5,188 nt of DNA, taken from the NCBI GenBank assembly GCA_017428585.1, contig JAFRQN010000014.1, forward strand, positions 1-5,188, read 5' to 3'. This document shows positions 1 to 5,188 of the stretch, one piece after another (the stretch's first letter is position 1; the number at the start of each line of letters is the position of its first letter). Made by a program: the position numbers and the translations under genes. The notes beneath the pieces are model-generated. The model saw only the letters and a list, made by a program, of their open reading frames with translations, was not told the origin of the DNA and made no database searches. The DNA comes from Bacteroidota bacterium. Its GTDB lineage: Bacteria; Bacteroidota; Ignavibacteria; Kapaibacteriales; UBA2268.

Positions 1-175
1 GAATAGCAAATACTAATCTATTTGCATCACTGCCTTGTACATTCCAGTTCTTAACAACAATCTCATCACCAAGATAATTAACAATAGATAGATAATGTTC
101 TCCTTGTTCTACAATATCGCATTCTACATTTATAATATCGTTCACAACAGGATTATTTTCGACCTTAACATTAGG
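1..175 (-). other. T9SS type A C-terminal sorting domain, incomplete at the window edge
   Basis: From residue 1566 the sequence runs P-N-V-K-V-E-N-N-P-V-V-N-D-I-I-N-V. It then has a charged turn (E-Q-G-E), L-S-I-V-N-Y-L-G-D-E-I-V, and N-R-L-V-F-A-I at the edge. This follows the Por secretion tail pattern: a P-N-P-like start, D-x-I-x-I/V, G-x-x-x-L-x-I-x-N-x-x-G-x-x-V. Such tails direct outer membrane translocation by T9SS and are then removed by PorU-type processing. The usual P-N-P is N-N-P here. A typical domain has 70-90 residues; about 55 are visible. Confidence 0.7.
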
Positions 176-3100
176 ATAATAACCATAATTTACTAATCTA
201 TTGCCGCCTTGATTACAAGTTTCTATTGTTAGATAACCATTTAGAACAATATTTTTCCCTTCTGTAGATGTTTTTACATCTTTAACGATTATACCAGTAG
301 AATCAGTTTCTCCTAATAAAACATCGCCTCTTATTCTACACAATTCTATCTCTTCATTAACATTTATATGATTTACTTTTATATTAGATAGAGTAACAAT
401 ACGTTTATTGTTGTCTATTTCAGCATTAATATTTCCCGTATTAACACTCTTTGGATAGAACAAAGTCTTATCTAATTCTAAAACAATATTCTCTATAGTT
501 AAATTATCCAATGCATTATAAGTTGATTTTAAATATATTGGAATATCATAATTAGTTAAGTTAGGTGAAACATTATTATGTGTTGATACTCTAAAAGTTA
601 ATTCTGTTTTAGGTGTAACAACAGCATGCAGAGGAATATATACTGTATCTAAACAATCATAAACTTTATACATAAGAGCAACACATAGCGTGTCATATTT
701 ATCACCATACGGAACATGAGCAGAAAAATCAATGTTTATATACAATGGATTATCTATTGAAATATTGCCAGATATATTTGCTGGTATAGCAAAACCCTGC
801 ATACCATCTTTTAAGTATGCATCAGTTACAATAAACTCATATTCAGTATTATTTTCCAATTTCAAAGACATATTTTCTGTTTGGTCTTCAATTAAAGTAC
901 CAAAATCAGGCTTATTTGGCCAAACAACCATTCCTTTTGTTACATGACCTATTAAACGCATTCTTACAGTATCAATTTTGCCATCTGCTATCACCTTAAA
1001 TAATATTTCAGCATTCTTTTCTCCCTCAAAAGAACCTTTTGAACTAAATAATACTTCTATATTAAATGTATCTTTGTTGTCAAGAGTCTTAGGCAGTTCA
1101 TCAGAAGAAAGAATTTCAAATAGATTACTATCATAGCCAGCAATACCTATTATTTCATCTACCACTACAGGTGCCTCGCCATTATTAATCATAAATCCTT
1201 TTTTCAAATCGCTGTTATTGGTCATATCACAACCTGCAACAACATTGTTAAATTCTATTGCCTTAAAATATAAGTCTGATTTGATTATAGAACCATAAAT
1301 TACATTGTTTTCATAATTATAACATCTTGTTGCAATAGAGAATGTATCTCTAAACTCACCAATTTCCGCATCTAACTTAGGAATAACATTTATTATTAGA
1401 TTAACTTCACCCTTAGCAGGAACAATCAATGGCAGATTATTATATTTATAATCTACTTTATTATTGCCTGTTAAACTAACACTGATAATTTCCTTATCAT
1501 GTATTCCCTTATTTCGAATAGTTACAATTTCTTCTGCAACAACTCCTATTGGAATATCTCCACAATAGATGCTTGTTCTCAAAATTTCTATATCATCATC
1601 AACACCATATTTAAGATTGACAACAATTGTATCGCCTTCACTTGCAAGGAAGAACGTTCCTTTAATATCATCATTTCCTCTATTTGCAGGATTATATATA
1701 GTTTCTATAACATATAGTACAGAATCACCTGGCTGAAGTACAGTTCCCTTTTCAGCACCCTGTATAATTCTAAAGGAATTATCAGGAATTTGATTTATTA
1801 TTTTAACATCATCTATTTTAGCAGCAGTTTCCATTTCTACTTGATTAACAATCCATATACTGTCCACTTTGTTTGTACAATCAATCGTTCCAAAATCTAC
1901 CATATTTTTATTTACAGCAAGTATATTTCCAACAATTGAAGCCTCTATATACAAATATGATATATTTTCACAATTTTCATTTGTTTTAGGAAGCTCTACA
2001 ATCAAAGTATCATATACATCAGCAATCATTGAAGTCAAGGAAACATCAAGTTTCACCATAAATTTTAAATCTTCATTTGCTCTTATAACAGTTGGCAAAG
2101 CAGGTTGAATGCTTTCATCTATTATAGAACATATATCTCCTTTTGCAAATTTAAAGTATTCTCTTCTCAATGTTACATCATAATTGCTTTGGTTGGTAAG
2201 AGTAACAGCAATTACGCTATCCTTTCCCAATCGTATCTTTCCAAAATTTAAAGGATTTTTATCAAAAGTTAATTCTGTTTCTTTTAAGAAATACTTAATA
2301 ACTAAAGTATCGCTAAAAGCATCACATTCTTTAACATTTATAATACAATACAAGTAGTTTGTACCTGCATGTCCATTCAAATTCGATATATTAAATTCAA
2401 TTCTTTTAATATCACTTGGTTTTAAATCAAAATTAACTGATATAGAATCAACTAAATTTCCAGATTCATCAATAAAATAAACATCCTTTACTTGTACAGT
2501 TTCTACAGCAGCTTCATCATTTTCAACTAAGAAATGGAAAGTCGAATCTATATTTTCATTTTTACAAAAAGCTCCAATATCAAGTGTATCAATAGGTTTG
2601 AAGTCAGTATCCAAAGTATGTAATTCTATATCATAAACAGTTATTTCTATAGGAAGTTTATAAGGATTTTCACGAACAGTGTCATTATGCCAAATAGTTA
2701 ATGTATCATAATAGATGCCGCCTTTTAAATCAGCAGGAATTGTATAATTAAGCTTTATATTAACTTTCGCTGTATCTCCATCAGCTAATCTTAAGTGATT
2801 AGGTATAATAACATTGTTGGCACTATCAGTTTCACAATTTATTGGATTATCATATTCCCAAGTTCCCCAATCATATAATTGTGTTATTTTATCAGTCCAA
2901 AGAACTAAATCGGCATCACCATTATTAAAAATAGTTGCAGCATCGATTGATATTTTTGTATCTGGACAATTTAATACTCTTAATTTTAAATCATTTTTAT
3001 TTTCATCTACAACTATATAAGGCGTTAATTCTACTTTTAATATATTAGCTCCAGCTTGAGACATCAAAAAAGCAGGTTCATCATGATAAGTTCCTGAAAT

Positions 3101-4870
3101 CCTATTGTTTTCCTGTACTGCTGCAATATAAAACAAAGTATCGCCGTTATATTGGAAAATATCATCAGTTATAGTATATTTCCATTTTCCAGTTACAGAA
3201 GCAAGGAAAAACCATCTATCATTATTTTCTCGTTTATAATACAAATTACCATTACCACTTCCTGTTAATTCTAATGTTTTAGATTTATCAACATAAGAAG
3301 ATGTATCAGTAACAATAATCGAAGATGTAGTTTCTAATGAGCTTGCAAAATTTAAATTATTCACAGCTTCTGCTCTTATATATCCAGATCCAGCAGTATC
3401 ATTGCTTATATAACCGCCTGAAACATCAAGAGTTCCAAGACTCAAATTCAATTTAGAAGATACAATAATACCTCCGCCAGAACCAGAACCGCCATTTCCA
3501 GATTTATTGCTTGTTCCAGCTCCTCCATTAGCACCTCTTGCATAGATACAATAACCGCCTTCATTATTTAAATAAGAATACAAAGAAATAGCTCCACCGC
3601 CGCCACCGCCGTAGCCAGAAAGATCATCTCTTGTCAAAATTGTACCATTTGGATTACCGCTTGCACCGCCGCTGCCGCCTGCTAAAGGAATTAAATGTTT
3701 ATTTCCGTGTATTTTACCATCATTTTGTAATGAACTTGATCCATTTGTACTATATGCAGCATGTCCGCCTCGTTTTTGATCAGTACTGCCGCTGCCGCCA
3801 CCGTATGCTCCATCTCTAATACCCACACTTCCATCATTACATCCTAATCCTGAAATACCAAAAGGATGACCAGTACCACCGCCCGCAGCTTCATAAATAG
3901 TAGTTTCGCATATTACACCGCGCACACCATTCAAACTGCTGCCTGCATGATTTGAGGAATGATTATAATTATATGTTAAACTGCTGTCAATAGATCCAGA
4001 ACCTATACCACCTCCAAGATTTGAATAATATCCATTACCTAATATTCCTTTATTGTTTATACCACCAATACCACCACCTGTAAAGCCGTTGCCGCCACGT
4101 AAGTTCTCATCGCCAACTGTAATAACATTGGAATTATCACAAAAAGCGCCACCGCCGCCGCCGCCGCCAACGCCAGCATCTTGTTTGTTTCCATCAACAG
4201 AAATTGTGGTATTAACTCCACCACGAATATTACCCATAGACAATATAATACAAGGCAAATATGCTTGGTTGCCTGGAGTATTTAGATCGCAGTCTGTTGT
4301 AGAAATAGTATATTTTGCATTATCAGCTAATATTAAACTATCAACAATCATTGCACCACGAGGAGAACGCATTCCAAGTCCACCCTCACCTAAAACAAAA
4401 CTATTTATATTTGAAACATCACCTAAGTGGCAAGGAAGTACAACATAAAAATCAAATGTATTTACAAGATTTCCATCTTCATACAGACCAATAGGTACAT
4501 GAATGCCTTCATTCCAACGCCAGCTCTCTGGAGTTAAATTAGGATTAACAAATATTTGAGAAGAAATTAAACGTCCATTCCATGAAACAGTTAATGGACC
4601 GAAAGTTACCTTCTGAGCATCTGACGCATTTATTGTTTTTAAGCAAAGCGATTCGCTCGTCGGTGTATCATACAATACACCATCTTCTCCAAAAGCACCT
4701 ATAGAGTCAACCTCCGCAATTATTTCAATATATACATTCATTCCTGGTGCACCTATATCAGGAATCATATATGCTGCTTTGTTTTTTGCTGATAAGTTAA
4801 TATTAGCAAAAATTAACAATAAAATTATTAATCTTAAAACTGATATTTTGTTATTCATTTTTGTATTCAT
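1..4870 (-). CDS. Very large secreted surface protein: glycine-rich block, ASH-type repeats, cohesin-like domain, T9SS sorting tail (3' end cut off)
   Basis: The frame is open for 1,623 codons without a stop or frameshift, and an in-frame stop at 4886-4888 limits it upstream. The ATG at 4870-4868 gives the longest form; an in-frame ATG at 4858 is equally plausible and removes only four residues. Neither has a clear Shine-Dalgarno site, which is usual in Bacteroidota. From the N-terminus I see a signal peptide (1-28), an unassigned domain (29-215), a glycine-rich block (216-486), a linker (487-609), about seven beta-sandwich repeats with ASH/choice-of-anchor D motifs (610-1421), a cohesin-like domain (1422-1552), and the start of a T9SS type A sorting domain (1566 to the edge). 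I infer export through Sec and then T9SS, ending on the cell surface or outside. No catalytic motif is visible, so a structural, adhesive or binding role is the best guess. Perhaps 20-40 residues are missing. Existence of the gene is near certain; function is unknown. Confidence 0.95.
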   Translation of the reverse strand, partial: MNTKMNNKISVLRLIILLLIFANINLSAKNKAAYMIPDIGAPGMNVYIEIIAEVDSIGAFGEDGVLYDTPTSESLCLKTINASDAQKVTFGPLTVSWNGRLISSQIFVNPNLTPESWRWNEGIHVPIGLYEDGNLVNTFDFYVVLPCHLGDVSNINSFVLGEGGLGMRSPRGAMIVDSLILADNAKYTISTTDCDLNTPGNQAYLPCIILSMGNIRGGVNTTISVDGNKQDAGVGGGGGGGAFCDNSNVITVGDENLRGGNGFTGGGIGGINNKGILGNGYYSNLGGGIGSGSIDSSLTYNYNHSSNHAGSSLNGVRGVICETTIYEAAGGGTGHPFGISGLGCNDGSVGIRDGAYGGGSGSTDQKRGGHAAYSTNGSSSLQNDGKIHGNKHLIPLAGGSGGASGNPNGTILTRDDLSGYGGGGGGAISLYSYLNNEGGYCIYARGANGGAGTSNKSGNGGSGSGGGIIVSSKLNLSLGTLDVSGGYISNDTAGSGYIRAEAVNNLNFASSLETTSSIIVTDTSSYVDKSKTLELTGSGNGNLYYKRENNDRWFFLASVTGKWKYTITDDIFQYNGDTLFYIAAVQENNRISGTYHDEPAFLMSQAGANILKVELTPYIVVDENKNDLKLRVLNCPDTKISIDAATIFNNGDADLVLWTDKITQLYDWGTWEYDNPINCETDSANNVIIPNHLRLADGDTAKVNIKLNYTIPADLKGGIYYDTLTIWHNDTVRENPYKLPIEITVYDIELHTLDTDFKPIDTLDIGAFCKNENIDSTFHFLVENDEAAVETVQVKDVYFIDESGNLVDSISVNFDLKPSDIKRIEFNISNLNGHAGTNYLYCIINVKECDAFSDTLVIKYFLKETELTFDKNPLNFGKIRLGKDSVIAVTLTNQSNYDVTLRREYFKFAKGDICSIIDESIQPALPTVIRANEDLKFMVKLDVSLTSMIADVYDTLIVELPKTNENCENISYLYIEASIVGNILAVNKNMVDFGTIDCTNKVDSIWIVNQVEMETAAKIDDVKIINQIPDNSFRIIQGAEKGTVLQPGDSVLYVIETIYNPANRGNDDIKGTFFLASEGDTIVVNLKYGVDDDIEILRTSIYCGDIPIGVVAEEIVTIRNKGIHDKEIISVSLTGNNKVDYKYNNLPLIVPAKGEVNLIINVIPKLDAEIGEFRDTFSIATRCYNYENNVIYGSIIKSDLYFKAIEFNNVVAGCDMTNNSDLKKGFMINNGEAPVVVDEIIGIAGYDSNLFEILSSDELPKTLDNKDTFNIEVLFSSKGSFEGEKNAEILFKVIADGKIDTVRMRLIGHVTKGMVVWPNKPDFGTLIEDQTENMSLKLENNTEYEFIVTDAYLKDGMQGFAIPANISGNISIDNPLYINIDFSAHVPYGDKYDTLCVALMYKVYDCLDTVYIPLHAVVTPKTELTFRVSTHNNVSPNLTNYDIPIYLKSTYNALDNLTIENIVLELDKTLFYPKSVNTGNINAEIDNNKRIVTLSNIKVNHINVNEEIELCRIRGDVLLGETDSTGIIVKDVKTSTEGKNIVLNGYLTIETCNQGGNRLVNYGYYPNVKVENNPVVNDIINVECDIVEQGEHYLSIVNYLGDEIVVKNWNVQGSDANRLVFAI
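215..607 (-). other. Cohesin-like domain (residues 1422-1552)
   Basis: The segment opens with T-E-L-T-F-R-V-S and goes on to I-P-I-Y-L-K-S, I-V-L-E-L-D-K-T-L-F-Y-P and D-S-T-G-I-I-V-K-D-V. This order of strands (an opening strand, a strand with Pro before hydrophobics, an L-x-F-D/L-x-x-x-L-F-x-P strand, and a final glycine-containing strand) is typical of cohesin-type beta-sandwiches. It closes with N-G-Y-L-T-I-E-T-C just before the sorting tail. In many FCB proteins a cohesin-like unit sits in this position without any cellulosome, so a dockerin partner should not be assumed. The assignment is by eye; another Ig-like fold is possible. Confidence 0.5.
608..3049 (-). other. Array of about seven ASH / choice-of-anchor D Ig-like repeats
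   Basis: Repeat starts fall near residues 610, 751, 864, 984, 1099, 1204 and 1315, so units are about 105-143 residues long, a normal size for Ig-like ASH domains. The best units carry the family signature of an N-P-x-x-F-G-x-I strand, a short turn, then a strand ending in N-x-x. Examples are NPLNFGKIRLG (872-882), NKNMVDFGTIDC (987-998) and NKPDFGTLIED (1319-1329). The 610 and 751 units are more diverged and are called on strand pattern and spacing only. In this family such arrays usually act as spacers or binding rods on secreted proteins. Most units have Asp/Thr-rich strand ends such as Y-D-T-L or F-R-D-T-F. Confidence 0.75.
3044..3412 (-). other. Linker with one probable beta domain (residues 487-609)
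   Basis: This segment joins the glycine-rich block to the ASH repeats. It starts with G-S-G-Y-I-R-A-E-A, which resembles the closing strand of glycine-rich solenoids. It continues with a Ser/Thr-rich stretch, then a part rich in aromatic residues (L-Y-Y-K-R, R-W-F-F-L, K-W-K-Y-T-I) that alternates like a small beta-sandwich. I do not recognise a family. Confidence 0.4.
3413..4225 (-). other. Glycine-rich block (about residues 216-486) of the large surface protein
   Basis: I count about 79 glycines in roughly 271 residues, nearly 30%. They include a run of seven (235-241), a run of six (421-426) and many GGG, GGSGG and GSGSGGG clusters. The pattern of glycine clusters followed by short hydrophobic strands, such as GGGGGGAISLYS and GGGIIVSS then LDVSGG, resembles the glycine-rich, probably beta-helical segments of many bacterial exoproteins. 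Asn, Ser and small residues fill the rest, as expected for a stacked solenoid or flexible surface module. Glycines in the runs are coded mainly by GGC with some GGT, giving a local G+C peak in an AT-rich gene. Ligand and function cannot be read from sequence. Confidence 0.8.
4148..4168 (-). repeat. GGC triplet run coding for seven glycines
   Basis: Seven glycine codons in a row (residues 235-241) comprise five identical GGC codons, one GGT and one more GGC. A second, less pure run codes for Gly421-426 at 3593-3610. Slippage in the pure GGC part would change the protein by whole glycines and keep the frame, so this is a site for length variation and not for on/off switching. Confidence 0.85.
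4226..4786 (-). other. N-terminal domain of unknown fold in the large surface protein
   Basis: Residues 29-215 follow the signal peptide and are not glycine-rich. Readable landmarks are I-P-D-I-G-A-P-G (36-43), F-G-P-L-T-V-S-W-N-G-R (90-100), a W-R-W pair a little further on, and R-S-P-R-G-A-M-I-V-D (168-177). Alternating hydrophobic residues suggest mostly beta structure. I cannot assign it to a named Pfam family. The landmarks look familiar from other long FCB-group exoproteins, where this segment also sits directly before a glycine-rich block, but that is memory and not a search. It may be an adhesive or folding cap for the glycine-rich part. Confidence 0.5.
4787..4870 (-). other. Sec signal peptide of the large surface protein
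   Basis: Residues 1-28 have the three expected parts. A basic N-region contains K4, K8 and R13. A hydrophobic core runs from about L14 to F21 (LIILLLIF). A polar stretch ends in L-S-A at 26-28, a suitable signal peptidase I site before K29. No lipobox cysteine is present, so this is a secreted protein and not a lipoprotein. Starting at the second ATG (4858) leaves the signal intact. Confidence 0.9.
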
Positions 4871-4871
4871 A

Positions 4872-4889
4872 TTATTTTCTTGTTTTCAT
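4872..4889 (-). other. Five-codon open reading frame (MKTRK) directly before the large gene
   Basis: An ATG at 4889 opens five codons, M-K-T-R-K, closed by TAA at 4874-4872. A single base separates this stop from the ATG at 4870. The arrangement could support coupled re-initiation or simply reflect A-rich leader sequence. The three ATGs at 4889, 4870 and 4858 are each followed by similar A-rich text (ATGAAAACAA, ATGAATACAA, ATGAATAACA), which looks like a short degenerate repeat and makes the real start uncertain. Nothing shows that the mini-frame is translated. Confidence 0.3.
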
Positions 4890-4936
4890 TTATAAAATAT
4901 ATAATATTTCAACTAGATATATAAATATAATAATCT

Positions 4937-4975
4937 ATCGAAATAACGAAATATAAATATAATATTTTTTTCGAT
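4937..4975. repeat. Seven-base inverted repeat ATCGAAA / TTTCGAT around the putative -7 element
   Basis: ATCGAAA at 4937-4943 and TTTCGAT at 4969-4975 are perfect inverted copies separated by 25 bases. They flank the proposed -7 element and contain most of the few C/G bases in this stretch. This could be a split operator or a weak RNA hairpin, but seven bases in such AT-rich DNA can arise by chance. Confidence 0.25.
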
Positions 4976-4986
4976 GATTTCAAAAA
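4954..4986 (-). promoter_or_regulatory. Possible Bacteroidota-type promoter for the large gene
   Basis: On the minus strand, TTTTTG (4986-4981) is followed after 19 bases by TATATTTA (4961-4954). The known Bacteroidota consensus is TTTG around -33 and TAnnTTTG around -7 with a spacing of about 19-21. Here only the final G of the -7 element is missing. It would give a leader of roughly 75-80 bases. The region is so AT-rich that chance matches are likely. Confidence 0.3.
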
Positions 4987-5004
4987 TAAAAACATTTTAA
5001 ATAT

Positions 5005-5036
5005 AAAAAAAGCAGTTATAAAAAATAACTGCTTTT
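5005..5036 (-). terminator. Intrinsic terminator of the upstream CDF-like gene
   Basis: A perfect 12-bp stem pairs 5008-5019 with 5025-5036 around a five-base loop. In the minus direction the GC-containing arm is followed by seven T residues (5011-5005), a good U-tract. It lies 37 bases past the stop of the CDF-like gene and before the large gene, so it should end the first transcript. In the plus direction only four T residues follow, so one-way action is more likely. Confidence 0.85.
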
Positions 5037-5073
5037 ATCACTTAATCTTTATTTTACATTATTATTTGCTGCA

Positions 5074-5188
5074 CTAACAAATCAATTCATCATTCTCACA
5101 AGTTTTCGAGGCATCTATAGTTTCAAATTCTAACGTAGAATGTCCTATTCCAGCATTCTTCAAATCTTTTTTTATTTTTAATTTAACA
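5074..5188 (-). CDS. C-terminal end of a probable cation diffusion facilitator (CDF) metal efflux protein, 5' part outside the window
   Basis: The last 37 codons are visible, ending in TAG at 5076-5074. The fragment reads I-K-K-D-L-K-N-A-G-I-G-H-S-T-L-E-F-E and finishes with C-E-N-D-E-L-I-C. The G-I-x-H-S/A-T-x-Q/E-x-E motif is the last helix-strand of the cytoplasmic C-terminal domain of CDF transporters (CzcD/ZitB/FieF type). In these proteins the domain folds like a metallochaperone, and the His and trailing Cys/acidic residues help sense zinc or a similar cation. The membrane part, which would name the metal, lies beyond the right edge. The identification rests on this short motif. Base composition matches its neighbour, and a terminator directly follows. 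Confidence 0.65.
   Translation of the reverse strand, partial: VKLKIKKDLKNAGIGHSTLEFETIDASKTCENDELIC

Larger units (their letters stand above)
4871..5073. other. Intergenic region between the CDF-like gene and the large surface protein gene
   Basis: These 203 bases hold the terminator (5005-5036), the tentative promoter (4954-4986), an inverted repeat and the five-codon mini-frame. I see no tRNA, riboswitch or other structured RNA. The 4890-4960 part is almost pure A/T. Confidence 0.7.

Noticed and set aside
732..3020. Several plus-strand open frames of 68-79 codons (732, 1499, 1869, 2814)
   Set aside because: All lie inside the continuous minus-strand frame, lack ribosome-binding context, and their Ser/Phe/Ile-rich products have no recognisable motif.
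3593..3610. CRISPR-like or other patterned DNA repeats in the GCC-rich stretches
   Set aside because: The repeats are codon-level glycine runs in phase with the reading frame. There are no equal-length spacers and no palindromic repeat unit.
3631..3819. Plus-strand open frame rich in His, Arg and Tyr
   Set aside because: It overlaps the same glycine-rich minus-strand coding sequence, and its composition is explained by the antisense of Gly, Ser and Asn codons. It shows no domain pattern.
4053..4448. Proline-rich plus-strand open frame of 131 codons
   Set aside because: It is the antisense shadow of the glycine-rich block: GGC/GGT glycine codons read as GCC/ACC on the other strand and give Pro-rich text in a shifted frame. 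The minus frame runs intact through it with coherent domain motifs.
5005..5036. Hairpin as a regulatory leader of the large gene
   Set aside because: The T-tract points away from the CDF-like gene just past its stop, so a terminator for that gene explains it better, and the tentative promoter of the large gene lies downstream of the hairpin.
1..5188. Mobile element, toxin-antitoxin, defence or biosynthetic cluster
   Set aside because: Only two genes are present, and neither shows transposase, nuclease, integrase or enzyme motifs. No terminal inverted repeats or target-site duplications were seen.

Overview
The window is AT-rich (about 30% G+C by eye) and almost entirely coding on the minus strand. 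It suggests a member of the Bacteroidota / Fibrobacterota-Chlorobiota-Bacteroidota (FCB) group. The grounds are a very large secreted protein with ASH-type (choice-of-anchor D) repeats, ending in what looks like a type IX secretion (T9SS) C-terminal sorting domain, together with weak A-rich ribosome-binding context and a possible Bacteroidota-type promoter. The protein's layout (N-terminal domain, glycine-rich block, ASH repeats, cohesin-like domain, sorting tail) reminds me of long secreted proteins from the Kapabacteria/Ignavibacteria side of that group. That is recollection, not a search result.

Positions 1-4870 (minus) hold one uninterrupted reading frame of 1,623 codons. I read it triplet by triplet and found no stop and no frameshift. 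Its 3' end lies beyond the left edge of the window. From the N-terminus it has a signal peptide, a domain of unknown fold (about residues 29-215), a glycine-rich block (216-486), a linker (487-609), about seven ASH/Ig-like beta repeats (610-1421), a cohesin-like domain (1422-1552) and a cut-off T9SS sorting domain (from about 1566).

Positions 4871-5073 are intergenic (203 bases). They carry a tentative promoter, an inverted repeat, and a five-codon open reading frame ending one base before the large gene. A strong hairpin terminator belongs to the upstream gene.

Positions 5074-5188 (minus) hold the last 37 codons of a gene that looks like a cation diffusion facilitator (CDF) metal exporter. 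The two genes point the same way, but the terminator between them indicates separate transcription units, so the transporter is probably a chance neighbour. No RNA gene, insertion sequence, CRISPR array, integrase or defence gene is visible. The main point of interest is the architecture of the surface protein, not a new multi-gene system.
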